This document shows positions 1-8,667 of a stretch of 64,000 nucleotides of DNA, piece after piece. The stretch comes from JAJECS01 sp965243625 (GTDB lineage: Bacteria; Chloroflexota; UBA11872). The stretch is taken from contig CBDEVI010000002.1 of assembly GCA_965243625.1 (NCBI GenBank), forward strand, positions 248,001 through 312,000. Direction: 5' to 3'. The notes below the pieces were generated by a model that was not told the DNA's origin, did not search any database, and worked only from the letters and a program-made list of their open reading frames with translations. Every line of letters begins with the position of its first letter. The first letter of the stretch is position 1. The position numbers were made by a program, and so were the translations under genes.

Positions 1-587
1 CCCCAGACGGCGACGGTCGGCCCGCCCGCCTCGAGCGCCGCGCGGTGCGCCACGCTGTCCACGCCCGACGCCATGCCGCTCACGATGGTGATTCCGCTGC
101 CGGCAAGGTCGCCGGCGAGCCGCTCGGTGACCAACCGGGCGTAGGTGCTCATGCGCCGCGTGCCGACGATGGCGACCGCCCGGTCCTGGGACAAAGCGTC
201 GACGTCCCCGCGGACGTGCAGCAGCGCCGGAGGATCGGCGATCTCCCGCAGCCTGGCCGGATACGCCGGGTCGTCCCAGGCGATCGCGCGCCCCTCCGCT
301 TCCTCCAGGGCCGCCAGCGCGGCCTCGGGTTCGATATCGCGCCGCGCGTCGAGCAGCCGCTCGACGACCTTGGCCTCCAGCCCGGCGCGTCGCAGAGCGG
401 TGGCGGATGCGCCCCAGGCGCGCGCCATGCTGTCGAACGCGCGCCGCAACGCCCAGACGGCGCCCGAGCTGATCCCCCGCACGGCGTTGAGCGCCACCCA
501 ATAGGCCAAGTCGTCCGGCGTGCGGCCGGTGGGCGCCGGGAAATCCTGATCGCCCGCCAACTCGACCGCGGGCCGTTCGTCACTCAC
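1..587 (-). CDS. dprA: DNA processing protein DprA (3' part outside window)
   Basis: Minus-strand frame open to the left edge, so only about the first 195 residues are present. DprA loads RecA on incoming single-stranded DNA in natural transformation. The N-terminal part is helical (DDLAYWVALNAVRGIS, then a helix-hairpin-helix-like stretch). It is followed by PAYPARLREIADPPALLHVRG, cut here as DPPALLHVRG, and by the start of the Rossmann-like DprA domain with AVAIVGTRR, GSGITIVSGMASGVDS and AHRAALEAGGPTVAVWG, all hallmarks of the family. I chose the GTG at 585-587 because it opens the conserved frame; an ATG-like alternative just beside it is in a shadow frame. The gene is divergent from the oxidoreductase that begins at 702. 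Confidence 0.85.
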   Translation of the reverse strand, partial: MSDERPAVELAGDQDFPAPTGRTPDDLAYWVALNAVRGISSGAVWALRRAFDSMARAWGASATALRRAGLEAKVVERLLDARRDIEPEAALAALEEAEGRAIAWDDPAYPARLREIADPPALLHVRGDVDALSQDRAVAIVGTRRMSTYARLVTERLAGDLAGSGITIVSGMASGVDSVAHRAALEAGGPTVAVW

Positions 588-701
588 GGATGTAGCGTAG
601 CCACGGCATCCATTGCGCGCGAAATCCGGCCGGCCGAGCCTTCGGGCTGCCATGATGACGGCGAACGGCGTCGGGCAGGGTCGATGAAGGAGCGCGGTGG
701 A

Positions 702-1700
702 ATGGCGGACCAGAGCGGCAAGCTGCGGGCGGCACTGATTGGCATCGGACACGACCACGCGTGGGGCAAGGTGCAGGCCATCCGCCGCTCCAATGACATG
801 GAGCTCGTCGGCGCGTTCGAGCCGGACGCCTCGGAGTGGGGACGGCAGCAGGCCGTGGACCGCTTCACCGACGTCCCGGCGCTGTCCGAAATCGACGTGC
901 TGCACGACGAGACGATCCCGGTCGTGTTCGTCGAGACCCTCCCGCGCCACAACCTTCGCTGGGCACGGCGGGCGCTGGAGCACGGCAAGCACATCCATAT
1001 CGACAAGGCGCCGTCACCGTCGCTTGCCGACCTGCGCGCGGTGCTCGACTTGGCGGCCAGCCGCAACTTGCACGTCCAGATGGGCTATCAGTTTCGCTAC
1101 AACCCCGCGATCGAGTTGGCCCTGCGCGCCATGCACGAGGGCTGGCTCGGAAACGTCACCCGGATCAACGTCGACATCCCGACCAACATCGCCAGCTATG
1201 CCGACATCCGAACCAAGGACGGAGCACACGCGGGGGCGTTGTTTTACCTCCTGGGATGTCACGTGCTCGATGCGGCCATGCTGTTCCTGGGCAAACCGTC
1301 CAGCGTGTGGGCCAGCCATCGGCGCGACGCGCGCGGCCAGGGCGAACCGTTCGAGGACAACTGCACGGCGGTGCTGGAATATCCCGGCGCGATGGCGCTG
1401 CTGCAGACCTGGGTGACCGGCAACGAACCCATGCACCACCGGCGCTTCCAGGTGATCGGCGAACGCGGCTCGGTGCTGATCGAGCCGATCGAGCCGCCCG
1501 GGGTGCGCCTGTTCCTCAGCGAAGCGCACGAGGACTTTCCCGCGGGCTGGAGCGAGCCGGTGATCCCCATGCGCCCCAGGTACGACGGCGACATCGAGGA
1601 CCTGGCCGCATGGATTCGGGGCGACCGCGCGCCGGCATACACCGCGGCGCATGACCTGGCCGTGCACGAGACGCTGCTGCGCATCTGCGGCGTGATTTAG
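702..1700 (+). CDS. Gfo/Idh/MocA-family oxidoreductase
   Basis: About 332 residues, the usual length. Predicted NAD(P)-dependent sugar or cyclitol dehydrogenase acting in the cytoplasm. The N-terminal Rossmann fold shows LRAALIGIGHDHAWGKV, followed by the family's lysine motif as HIHIDKAPS (usually EKP). The C-terminal substrate domain has GYQFRYNP and GCHVLDAAM, giving the expected active-site His and Asp. The ATG at 702 is preferred because AAGGAG lies about nine bases upstream; an in-frame ATG at 684 and a much longer upstream open frame lack such a site and run over the dprA start region. The substrate cannot be told. It stands alone, convergent with the DUF192 lipoprotein gene. Confidence 0.85.
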   Translation: MADQSGKLRAALIGIGHDHAWGKVQAIRRSNDMELVGAFEPDASEWGRQQAVDRFTDVPALSEIDVLHDETIPVVFVETLPRHNLRWARRALEHGKHIHIDKAPSPSLADLRAVLDLAASRNLHVQMGYQFRYNPAIELALRAMHEGWLGNVTRINVDIPTNIASYADIRTKDGAHAGALFYLLGCHVLDAAMLFLGKPSSVWASHRRDARGQGEPFEDNCTAVLEYPGAMALLQTWVTGNEPMHHRRFQVIGERGSVLIEPIEPPGVRLFLSEAHEDFPAGWSEPVIPMRPRYDGDIEDLAAWIRGDRAPAYTAAHDLAVHETLLRICGVI

Positions 1701-1729
1701 GCGCCCCGCCACGAATTTAGTCCGTGAAG

Positions 1730-1752
1730 GGGCAGCCCTTGTGGCTGTCCTT
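1730..1752. terminator. Possible bidirectional terminator hairpin
   Basis: Eight-base stem GGGCAGCC / GGCTGTCC (one G-T pair) with a five-base loop, in the short gap between two convergent genes ending at 1700 and 1772. There is no clear T-run, so this is position-based inference. Confidence 0.35.
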
Positions 1753-1771
1753 GGGCGCGGGGCACCGGGTC

Positions 1772-2428
1772 CTAGGCCAGGGGGCGAATCTCCGCGACGA
1801 CGCCCGGCTCGATGCCGCACTCGGCGGCGACGCCTGCGTTGACCTCGATGGCGTAGCGGGCCGGCGCCGCCGACCGCGTGATCGGCAGGTTCGGCGCGGT
1901 CTCGTGCTCCGGGCGCATGGACTGCACGTCGACGACAACTGAATCGCCGTTGATGAAGATGATGTCGAGCGAAATGAGCGTGCTTTTCATCCAGAAGCTG
2001 AGGATCTGCTCATTCGCATAGGCGAATAGCATCCCGCGGTCGCGCCCCAGGGACTCACGCCCCATGAGGCCCACGGCGCGCTCCTCCGGATCGTCCGCCA
2101 CTTCCAGGTAGAGCTCGCAGGCGCCAATGGATGCCACAGCCTGGATTTCGGGTCCGAGGGCCGGCGTCGGCTGGGGAGTAGAGGTGGCGGTTGGCGCCGG
2201 TGTCGGTGACGGCGTAGTGGTCGGCGTAGGCGACGGTCGCGGAGTTGGGACGGGCGTCGCCGTAGGCGCGGGTGAATGCGAAGGCGTGGGCGCCGCGGTT
2301 GGAGTTGGCGATGGTGCGGCGGCGGTGGCCGCCTTGGCGGCCGTAGGTGCTGGTGGCGCCGTCTCGGCTGGCGCTGCGTCGCATCCCGCCAGGAGCACCA
2401 TCGCGGTGACTATGGCGGCGAGTCTCAC
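1772..2428 (-). CDS. DUF192-domain lipoprotein
   Basis: 218 residues. The N-terminus is a lipoprotein signal (MRLAAIVTAMVLLAGCDA) with a lipobox LAGC. A long Pro/Thr/Ala-rich linker follows (about residues 20-90), and then a DUF192 domain. The domain signatures are visible: EERAVGLMGRESL, RGMLFAY, FWMKSTLISLDIIFI and the C-terminal RYAIEVNAGVAAECGI. The function of DUF192 is not established; family members are small secreted or anchored beta-barrel proteins. The linker probably spaces the domain from the membrane. The gene is followed on the same strand (upstream in coordinates) by the cupin gene with a gap of about 40 bases, so co-transcription is possible. Confidence 0.8.
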   Translation of the reverse strand: MRLAAIVTAMVLLAGCDAAPAETAPPAPTAAKAATAAAPSPTPTAAPTPSHSPAPTATPVPTPRPSPTPTTTPSPTPAPTATSTPQPTPALGPEIQAVASIGACELYLEVADDPEERAVGLMGRESLGRDRGMLFAYANEQILSFWMKSTLISLDIIFINGDSVVVDVQSMRPEHETAPNLPITRSAAPARYAIEVNAGVAAECGIEPGVVAEIRPLA

Positions 2429-2467
2429 GTGCCGACCGCCCTCACCGACCGTGCGCCTGTCGCGCCC

Positions 2468-2881
2468 TCAGCCTTCGTCCGCAAGCGACTGGTGCTCCCG
2501 CAGCACGATCGTGTCCGAATGGTCGGCGGGATAGGGAGGCGACGTCACGAACAGCACCCGCGCCGCCGCATCGCCCGCGCAGGCGAACTCGATCGTCTCG
2601 TGCGGCAGGGAAACGACGCCCTCCCCGGCCTCCAACTCGACGCTTTGCGGTTGGCCCGCGTCCTCGTCGAACGACGTGATCCGCACTCGCCCGGCCAGCA
2701 CGTAGGTGAGCTGCTCGATGGTGCGGTGCGCGTGCGGCCGATAAGCCTCGCCGGGCTCCAGGAGACCTTCCGCAACCGCCATATGGCGGGCGGGTGCCAG
2801 ATCGACGGGCCACACGGGCACGTCGTCCGGCGCCACGACACGCGGGCCGGGACGCCGCACCCGCAGCGTGGCGTTGCCCAC
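2468..2881 (-). CDS. Cupin-domain protein
   Basis: 137 residues, a single conserved-barrel cupin. The metal-binding motif 1 is visible as EAYRPHAHRTIEQLTYVLAG (two His and one Glu of the G(X)5HXH(X)3,4E(X)6G pattern) and motif 2 as GEGVVSLPHETIEFACAG with the later His. The substrate is unknown; such small cupins act as isomerases, epimerases, dioxygenases or sensors. It begins just 10 bases after the transaldolase-like gene stops, and that gene overlaps the VOC gene, so VOC, aldolase and cupin look like one minus-strand operon for a small carbonyl or sugar-acid compound. Confidence 0.75.
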   Translation of the reverse strand: MGNATLRVRRPGPRVVAPDDVPVWPVDLAPARHMAVAEGLLEPGEAYRPHAHRTIEQLTYVLAGRVRITSFDEDAGQPQSVELEAGEGVVSLPHETIEFACAGDAAARVLFVTSPPYPADHSDTIVLREHQSLADEG

Positions 2882-2891
2882 GGGGAGCGTC

Positions 2892-3668
2892 CTAGGCGTG
2901 CGCGCCTTCGCCGAGCGAGACCGGCACGCCCTCCAGGAATCCCGCCTCGTGCATCTGCACCCACTCGTCCATGAACATGTCGTTCCATTGGTCGGTGAGC
3001 GGATGCTCCATCAGCTCGGCGAAGACGTTCCAGAAGATGATGATGCCGTCGGCCCCGTCGCGCAGCGCGGCATAGGCGGTGTCGACCGAGCGCACCAGCG
3101 CCGCCGTGATATACGGACGCTGCTCCCAGCCGCTGAACATCGCCACGCACTCGCGCACCAGCTTGGTCGGGTCGCCGCCAACCTGCTTCACCGGCTCGCA
3201 AAACGGCAGGATGTGCGTCGCGCCGGCCTGGGCGACCGCCGCCGCCTGGCCCAGCGAGAAGCACGTGGTGCAGAAGGTCTCCACGCCCTCGGACTTGAGC
3301 ACGCTGAACGCCTCGAGTCCGTGCACGGCGCAGGGAATCTTGATGACGATGCGGTCGGACATGCGCGTGAACACGTGCGACACGTCCAGCAGCTCCTGGG
3401 TGGTGTGCCCGTCCACCTCCACCACGACCTGCTTGTCGGTGACGTCCAGGTAGCGCTTCACTAGCTCGGTGAGCGGTCCGTACTTCTGGACCATTTCGTT
3501 GAGCACCACCGTGTTGGTCACGATGCCGTAGCCGCCGCGGGGCAGCCAGACTTTCAGGTCCTCGGGATCGCCCGCCAGCCAGATCGCAGGTCCGGTCCCC
3601 CGCTGGCGCGCGGCCGGAACCGGCCCGGCCCCCGGTGCGCCGTTGGCGTGTGCGTTTGCGTTACTCAC
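2892..3668 (-). CDS. Transaldolase / fructose-6-phosphate aldolase-like protein
   Basis: About 258 residues from the GTG at 3666-3668. This GTG has a GGGAGG site upstream and overlaps the stop of the VOC gene (GTGAGTAA arrangement), which is typical of translational coupling. A longer in-frame extension reaching 3782 would lie wholly inside the VOC gene and is rejected. Class I aldolase features: YGIVTNTVVLNEMV near the start (the TTNP-like region), the Schiff-base lysine in DRIVIKIPC, and FCTTCFSLGQAAAVAQAGA plus YITAALVRSV matching later strands of the barrel. The sequence diverges from classical Tal/Fsa in several motifs, so the true substrate is uncertain. Confidence 0.75.
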   Translation of the reverse strand: MSNANAHANGAPGAGPVPAARQRGTGPAIWLAGDPEDLKVWLPRGGYGIVTNTVVLNEMVQKYGPLTELVKRYLDVTDKQVVVEVDGHTTQELLDVSHVFTRMSDRIVIKIPCAVHGLEAFSVLKSEGVETFCTTCFSLGQAAAVAQAGATHILPFCEPVKQVGGDPTKLVRECVAMFSGWEQRPYITAALVRSVDTAYAALRDGADGIIIFWNVFAELMEHPLTDQWNDMFMDEWVQMHEAGFLEGVPVSLGEGAHA

Positions 3669-4080
3669 TGTCGTGCCTCCCGTCGACAAGCTGCAATCCC
3701 ATGTCTTGTGTGGCGTTGGTGTCCAGGAAACTGATCCGCCAGCCCGACGAGCTGACGATCGGCGCCGTGCCGCCGATGCCATATGCCGCCTCGAGGGTCG
3801 CGAGCGTGACGTCCATGGCGTCGTCGCGGAAGGCCACGTGGTGCACGCTGGCGCCGTGCTCGTCGAGGTGGGCGGCGAACTTGCTGCGCGCCGGATCGGT
3901 GGGGCAGATCAACTCAAGGAATGCGCCCGAGTCGCCGACTCGCAGCGCGGCGTATCGGTTGCCTTCTTCCTCGGATGCCCAGATTTGCTCGGGTTCCATG
4001 CCCAGCGTGTCGCGGAAGAGCTCGAGCGCCCGGTCGAGGTCCGGGACGACGTAGGCCACATGATGAATCGCGTCAAACAT
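3661..4080 (-). CDS. VOC-family (glyoxalase/bleomycin resistance) protein
   Basis: 139 residues, one typical two-module VOC domain. It opens with MFDAIHHVAYVVPDLDRALE, with the first metal-ligand His. The middle holds GDSGAFLELICP, the second module starts with GASVHHVAFRDD, and the end has GLQLVDGR. Length and layout are close to methylmalonyl-CoA epimerase, but nothing here fixes the substrate. Its TAA stop overlaps the start of the aldolase-like gene by eight bases, so it is the first gene of a VOC-aldolase-cupin operon. Upstream lies the repeat-rich gap before nth. Confidence 0.75.
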   Translation of the reverse strand: MFDAIHHVAYVVPDLDRALELFRDTLGMEPEQIWASEEEGNRYAALRVGDSGAFLELICPTDPARSKFAAHLDEHGASVHHVAFRDDAMDVTLATLEAAYGIGGTAPIVSSSGWRISFLDTNATQDMGLQLVDGRHDSE

Positions 4081-4242
4081 GCCAAGTCTTTCCGTGCCGT
4101 ACGGCTATGGTCCTGAGTTTACGTGGCGCGGCGATCGCTGGCTGCTCCGCCAGCAGTGACGGGGCGCGGTTCGGTGCGTCGCTATGCCTGGGCGGCTGTC
4201 CTACCCGCGAAAGGCGACCCCCTTCATTCCCGCGCCCTCCGT

Positions 4243-4444
4243 CATTCCCGCGGAGGCGGGAATCCACCATTCCGTCATCTCCGCGCCGCCCAAGTCCCTC
4301 GCTTCCGCGGAGCCGCTCCCGCGCAGCCGGGGAGGGGGAATCCACCCCTCCGTCATTCCGGCGAAATCCGGAGTCCAGACCGGTTGAACCTGGAAGCGCG
4401 CCCGATGCTCGGCGTCGGGCGAGTCTCAGACCCGCCCCTACCGG
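4243..4444 (+). repeat. Composite intergenic repeat, copy A (fills the 4081-4437 gap)
   Basis: The 357-base gap between nth and the VOC gene holds no gene. It contains CATTCCCGCGGAGGCGGGAA at 4243, a second degenerate half at about 4351-4378, and the hairpin part GTCTCAGACCCGCCCCTACC at 4423-4442. The last part runs into the 3' end of nth: the repeat supplies the nth stop codon and its last few residues. Confidence 0.7.
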
Positions 4445-5190
4445 ACGTTGCCATCGTTCCCGTAGGGCGACCGCGACGGCCGATTCGGCGTGGTGGCGCT
4501 GGGGCAGATGTCGTTGAGCGTGCACGCATCGCACTGCGGCTGCCGCGCCTCGCACACGCGCCGTCCGTGAAAGATCACCCCGATCCCCGCGAAGATCCAG
4601 TCGTCGCGCTCGATCAAGTCCATCAGGTCGCGTTCGATCCGCACCGGGTCGTCGTGCTTCGTGAACCCCAGCCGCTGCGACAGCCGGGCCACGTGGGTGT
4701 CCACCACCACCCCGCTCGGAATGCCGAACGCCTCGCCTAGCACGACGTTGGCGGTCTTGCGGGCCACGCCCCGCAGCTTGAGCAGCGAGTCCATGGTCGT
4801 GGGCACCTGGCCGTCAAACTCCTCGACCAGATGGGCGGCCGTGGCCCGGATCGACTTCGCCTTCTGCCGGTAGAACCCGGTGGGGTGCACGATGTCTTCG
4901 ACGACTTCCTGCGGCGCCGACGCCAGCGCCTCCGCCGTGGGGAAGCGGGCGAACAGCGTGGGCGTCACCTTGTTGACCGCCACGTCGGTGGTCTGTGCCG
5001 AGAGGATCACGGCGATCAGCAGCTGAAAGGGGTCGGTGTAGGTCAGCTCGGCCGCGGCCTCCGGGTAGAGATCGCGGAGGCGGCGGATGATCTCCGCGGT
5101 GCGGGCACGCCGCGCGGCCTTTGACTCGCGCCAGCTGCGCACCGGCGGGCCCGACCGCCGCCTGGTAACCGTGCCGCGACGCGCTGCCAT
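4438..5190 (-). CDS. nth: Endonuclease III (DNA glycosylase/AP lyase)
   Basis: 250 residues. Removes oxidised pyrimidines from DNA and nicks the abasic site in base-excision repair. Visible: LLIAVILSAQTTDVAVNKVT, the helix-hairpin-helix LLKLRGVARKTANVVL carrying the catalytic Lys, GVVVDTHVARLSQRLG with the catalytic Asp, and the [4Fe-4S] motif C-X6-C-X2-C-X5-C (CEARQPQCDACTLNDIC). The hairpin reads LRGVARK where most members have LPGVGRK. The ATG at 5190 gives a basic N-terminal tail before the core; an open frame further upstream contains no family sequence. The extreme C-terminus is built from intergenic repeat sequence. Confidence 0.93.
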   Translation of the reverse strand: MAARRGTVTRRRSGPPVRSWRESKAARRARTAEIIRRLRDLYPEAAAELTYTDPFQLLIAVILSAQTTDVAVNKVTPTLFARFPTAEALASAPQEVVEDIVHPTGFYRQKAKSIRATAAHLVEEFDGQVPTTMDSLLKLRGVARKTANVVLGEAFGIPSGVVVDTHVARLSQRLGFTKHDDPVRIERDLMDLIERDDWIFAGIGVIFHGRRVCEARQPQCDACTLNDICPSATTPNRPSRSPYGNDGNVR

Positions 5191-5333
5191 TCGCGGAGCA
5201 TATCGCGCGTACGGCGCGGCCACGGCCCGGCGCATGTCGGTTCCCTCACTGAAGGCCGCTGATATGATCGGGCAATCTTGATTCTCGGTATGGCTGCAAC
5301 CAACAGACGCGCGTCGTTCCGAGGCGGAAGACC

Positions 5334-7232
5334 ATGACGGCCGACGCATCCGGCCAATCGCCGTCGCGGCGCGCGCTGCTCCTAGCTGGTCTGGGAGTCG
5401 TCGGATTCGCGGCAGCCGCTCCGGTCGCCCTGGTCGCGGCCCTCTTGCGCGGCGACGACGGGCTGTTGCCGGCCGGCACCCACGTTGATGGCGTTGACGT
5501 GGGCGGGCTTTCCGCCGAGGAAGCCGTCGCGCGGCTGGAAGCCTACTGGAGCCGTTACCTGGCCAATCCCGTGAGCTTCGAGCTCGGCGGCCAGACCTGG
5601 CGTCCATCCGCCGCCGACGTCGGCCTCACGGTGGACTACCGGGGCGCGCTGCGCGGCGTGTTGGCCGCGCAGGGCGGAGGCGGCATCACGCGTCGGATCT
5701 CCGAGCCGCCCGCGTCCGTCAGTCGCGACCTGGTCGCCGCAACATTCGATTCGGATGTGCTGCGTGCGTACGTGTCCGGCATTGCCCAGGGATTCGATCA
5801 GCCGGCCGTGGACGCCAGCGTCACCATGGCGGGCGCCGACGTGGCTGCCGTGCAGCCCGGACAGACCGGCCGCGTGGTCGACATCGAGGCGGCGGTGCGG
5901 GCCGTGGGCGATCTCACCCAACCGACCCCGCCGGGCCGCGTGATCACCCTGACCTTCCGTGAGGATTTCCCGGCCTATACCACCGACCACGCGCGTGCGG
6001 CGCTCGATGCGATCACGCGCATGACCAGCGCCCCGCTGTGGCTGATGCACAAGGGGCGGGGGTGGACCATCACTCCCGAGGAGCTGCGGGCCGCCATCGA
6101 CATCCAGGCCAACGGCAGCGCCTTGACCCCGACCCTGGACTTCACGCGCTTCAATGACCTCTTCACGCTCATCGACGACACCCTCGCCGCCGAGCCGCAC
6201 CCGACGGTGTTCGAGTACGACGAGGCCCGCAATCGCGTGCTGGCCTTCCAAGTGGGCAATCCCGGACAGATCGTGGATCGCGCCGCGCTCGAGCAGGCCA
6301 TGGCGCGGGCGGTGGACTCGCCCGACCAGCGCGTGGTCGAAATCCCGCTGACGCTGCTCAACACGGGCGCCGACTTTGCCGAGAATCCGCTGGGGATTCG
6401 AGACCTGCTGGCCATTGGCGATTCGATCTACAAGGGGTCGCCCGACTACCGCCTGCACAACATTGCCGTCGGCGCCCGGAAGCTCGACGGCCTGGTGGTC
6501 CCGGCCGGAGAGACGTTCTCGTTCCTCGAGAGCATCGGACCGTTCGAGCTCCGGCATGGCTGGGTCGAAGGCAGCGTGATCCTCGCCGACAAGACCGAGC
6601 AGGGCATCGGGGGCGGCATCTGCCAGGTGTCCACGACACTCTTTCGCGCCGTCCTCAATGCCGGACTTCGAATCGAGGAGCGCTGGCCCCACCTGTATCG
6701 CGTGCGCTACTACGAGATGGGTCCGGCGCCGATCGGGATCGACGCCACGATCTTCAGCCCCGGCCTCGACTTCAAGTTCCGGAACGACACCGAGCACCCG
6801 ATCATGCTGCGCGCCTTCGCCGACGAACAGCTCGGCGCCCTGACGTTCGAGGTCTGGGGCGTCAACGACGGTCGGCGCGTCGAGATCGTGGACCACGAAT
6901 TGAAAGACTGGGAAGAGCCGCCGCCGGACGAGGGCATCTTGGATCCGACCGAAGAGCCGGAGTTCGAAGAGCAGGTGGAATGGTCCAAGCGCGGCGTGCT
7001 GGCGGCGTTTTCGCGCGTGATCACCTGGCCCGATGGCAGCGAAACGCGATCGACCTTCCGGTCGAGTTTCGTTCCCTGGCCCAACCGCTACGTTGTCGGA
7101 ATCGACGTGGCGAAGGCCAGGTTCCCGGAGCAGTACAACGAGTGGTTCGACGAGAACCCTGAGGATGCCGCGCGTTGGGGCGTGGACCGGGCGCCTGACC
7201 CGCCCCCCGATCCGGACGCGCCGGCCGGCTAG
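5334..7232 (+). CDS. VanW-family protein with putative peptidoglycan-binding domains
   Basis: 632 residues. The N-terminus has a twin-arginine-like/hydrophobic anchor (SRRALLLAGLGVVGFAAAAP), so the rest is outside the membrane. Two or more peptidoglycan-binding-4-like modules follow (GTHVDGVDVGGLSAEEAVAR around residue 45, and a repeat near 230-330). Then comes the VanW domain with NIAVGARKLDGLVVPAGETF, GQGIGGGICQVSTTLF-type sequence (here QGIGGGICQVSTTLFRAV), and YYEMGPAPIGIDATIF. VanW proteins occur in some vancomycin-resistance clusters but most, like this one, are unlinked and probably serve the cell wall; function is not established. The acidic C-terminal tail after about residue 520 is lineage-specific. 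No operon partner; divergent from nth. Confidence 0.85.
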   Translation: MTADASGQSPSRRALLLAGLGVVGFAAAAPVALVAALLRGDDGLLPAGTHVDGVDVGGLSAEEAVARLEAYWSRYLANPVSFELGGQTWRPSAADVGLTVDYRGALRGVLAAQGGGGITRRISEPPASVSRDLVAATFDSDVLRAYVSGIAQGFDQPAVDASVTMAGADVAAVQPGQTGRVVDIEAAVRAVGDLTQPTPPGRVITLTFREDFPAYTTDHARAALDAITRMTSAPLWLMHKGRGWTITPEELRAAIDIQANGSALTPTLDFTRFNDLFTLIDDTLAAEPHPTVFEYDEARNRVLAFQVGNPGQIVDRAALEQAMARAVDSPDQRVVEIPLTLLNTGADFAENPLGIRDLLAIGDSIYKGSPDYRLHNIAVGARKLDGLVVPAGETFSFLESIGPFELRHGWVEGSVILADKTEQGIGGGICQVSTTLFRAVLNAGLRIEERWPHLYRVRYYEMGPAPIGIDATIFSPGLDFKFRNDTEHPIMLRAFADEQLGALTFEVWGVNDGRRVEIVDHELKDWEEPPPDEGILDPTEEPEFEEQVEWSKRGVLAAFSRVITWPDGSETRSTFRSSFVPWPNRYVVGIDVAKARFPEQYNEWFDENPEDAARWGVDRAPDPPPDPDAPAG

Positions 7233-7291
7233 CCGCCCTCGAACGCTAGCCAAGCGGCCGCGCGCCCTTCTAGGATGGACGGACGACTATG

Positions 7292-7368
7292 CGGGGCGTG
7301 GCGCAGCCTGGCAGCGCGCATCGTTTGGGACGATGAGGTCGCGAGTTCGAATCTCGCCGCCCCGACCA
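7292..7368 (+). tRNA. tRNA-Pro (anticodon TGG)
   Basis: 77 bases with an encoded CCA end. Seven-base acceptor stem CGGGGCG/CGCCCCG, anticodon stem CATCG/CGATG closing the loop TTTGGGA (anticodon TGG at 7326-7328), and T-arm GCGAG-TTCGAAT-CTCGC. It lies alone between the VanW-like gene and the M14 peptidase gene; no recombinase is beside it. Confidence 0.95.
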
Positions 7369-7551
7369 CCGAGCATTGCTGACGCCGGCGGCCCGGGGTA
7401 GACGGAGTTGGCACGCGGCCGTCGCCACCGTGGGCCGCCTCCAGCGCTCGAGGCGCCGGAGCGTTGACGTGACGATGAGAACGACAACCGAGGTTCCCGG
7501 GACTGCCATCCATCGGCGTCCGGCGCGGACGGCGTTGGGCCTTCCGACGTG

Positions 7552-8571
7552 ATGGGCGCCAAGCGGCCGGGGTGGCGCGTCCTCCGGGCCGGGGTCGCGA
7601 TCCTGTTCACGGCCGGCCTGCTGGCGATCAGCGGCGCCCCCGTGATCCTGGCCGCACCGGGCGAGCCTCCGCCGCCACCCGGGCTCGCCGCGGCGGCGAA
7701 CGCCACGCCGCCGCCAGTCAAGGAGCCGCCGCCTGAGCCAACCGCTCCGCCGACCTCGACCGACGAGGCGCACGACTCGGTGGGCAAGACCCTGGAGTTG
7801 ACCCGATCGGTGGAAGGGCGCGCGATCCGAGTCGTGGAACTCGGCCGCGGACCGCGCTGGGTCGCCGTCATTGGTGGCATCCACCAGGGCAACGAGGCGA
7901 ACACCACCGACCTCGTCGAGCTGCTGCTCGACCACTTCCGGGCCAATCTTGACCTGATCCCCGATGGCGTCGGCCTGGCGCTGATTTCCAATCTCAACCC
8001 CGACGGCGCCGTGGCGGGCACGCGCGAAAACGCGAACGGCGTCGACCTCAATCGCAACTGGGATGCCAGCTGGCAGCCCGACAGCTACGGCCCCTTCGGG
8101 CTGGTTGTCGGAGGGGGCGGCGAGCGCCCATTTTCGGAGCCGGAGACCCGCGCGCTCGCGCGCTATCTCGTCGACCGGCCGTTCGTCGCGGCGATCTTCT
8201 ACCACAGTCGGGGCGCCTTGGTCGTGGCCGGCCATGGCGATGACGGCGGCTCGGCTGAGCTTGCCCGCGTGATTGCCTTAGCCGCGCAGTACCTCTATCT
8301 CACGGAATGGACGGTCTATCCCCTCAGCGGCCAAGCCACCGACTACCTCGCGAATCAAGGCATTCACGCGGTGGACGTGGAGCTGACCAACTACACCGAC
8401 CCGGACTTTGCCCGCAACCTGCGGGGGCTCACCGCGGCCCTGGCGTGGGCGCGGACGCTTGACGTTCCCCCGCGCGCCGAGCGCAATATCCCGGAGCAGA
8501 TATCCACTCGCTGTGGATGCAAGCTGGGCGTTGATTGCCCGGGAATGGCGCCGGCGCTGTGCCTGTGGTGA
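7552..8571 (+). CDS. Secreted M14-type zinc carboxypeptidase-like protein
   Basis: 339 residues (GTG at 7549 is an equally possible start). Signal peptide or anchor near residues 10-35, then a Pro-rich linker to about residue 80. The M14 catalytic core has IGGIHQGNEANT as the first zinc-ligand region, ISNLNPDGAVAGTRENANGV and DLNRNWDASW (the NPDG and DLNRN hallmarks), then IFYHSRGALV for the third ligand and VDVELTNYTD near the catalytic Glu. The first motif is H-X3-E rather than the classical H-X2-E, seen in a branch of M14 proteins of this kind. Probably trims peptides or peptidoglycan stems outside the cell. Cysteines near the C-terminus (RCGCKLGVDCPG) may form disulphides. Confidence 0.8.
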   Translation: MGAKRPGWRVLRAGVAILFTAGLLAISGAPVILAAPGEPPPPPGLAAAANATPPPVKEPPPEPTAPPTSTDEAHDSVGKTLELTRSVEGRAIRVVELGRGPRWVAVIGGIHQGNEANTTDLVELLLDHFRANLDLIPDGVGLALISNLNPDGAVAGTRENANGVDLNRNWDASWQPDSYGPFGLVVGGGGERPFSEPETRALARYLVDRPFVAAIFYHSRGALVVAGHGDDGGSAELARVIALAAQYLYLTEWTVYPLSGQATDYLANQGIHAVDVELTNYTDPDFARNLRGLTAALAWARTLDVPPRAERNIPEQISTRCGCKLGVDCPGMAPALCLW

Positions 8572-8667
8572 GGTCGCTCCACCGCGCGGGGCCCGAGCTT
8601 CCGGGCGCAGCGACTCCCGTTGCCTAGAATCAGGTAGACCCGCTCGGACTTGAGGAGCCCCACACCA

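Noticed and set aside
45..701. Long 5' extension of the Gfo/Idh/MocA gene on the plus strand
   Set aside because: It overlaps the real dprA frame on the other strand and the dprA start; no family sequence before residue ~220 and a good ribosome site precedes the ATG at 702.
5241..5268. Possible -35/-10 pair (TTCCCT, TATGAT) before the VanW-type gene
   Set aside because: The -35 agrees at only three of six bases and the GC-rich genome's promoter consensus is unknown, so the call would be a guess.
5382..7253. Long open frame on the minus strand (over 600 codons) opposite the VanW-type gene
   Set aside because: High GC produces antisense open frames. Its composition (Arg/His/Gly-rich without family motifs) is typical of a shadow, while the plus-strand frame shows a full VanW domain.
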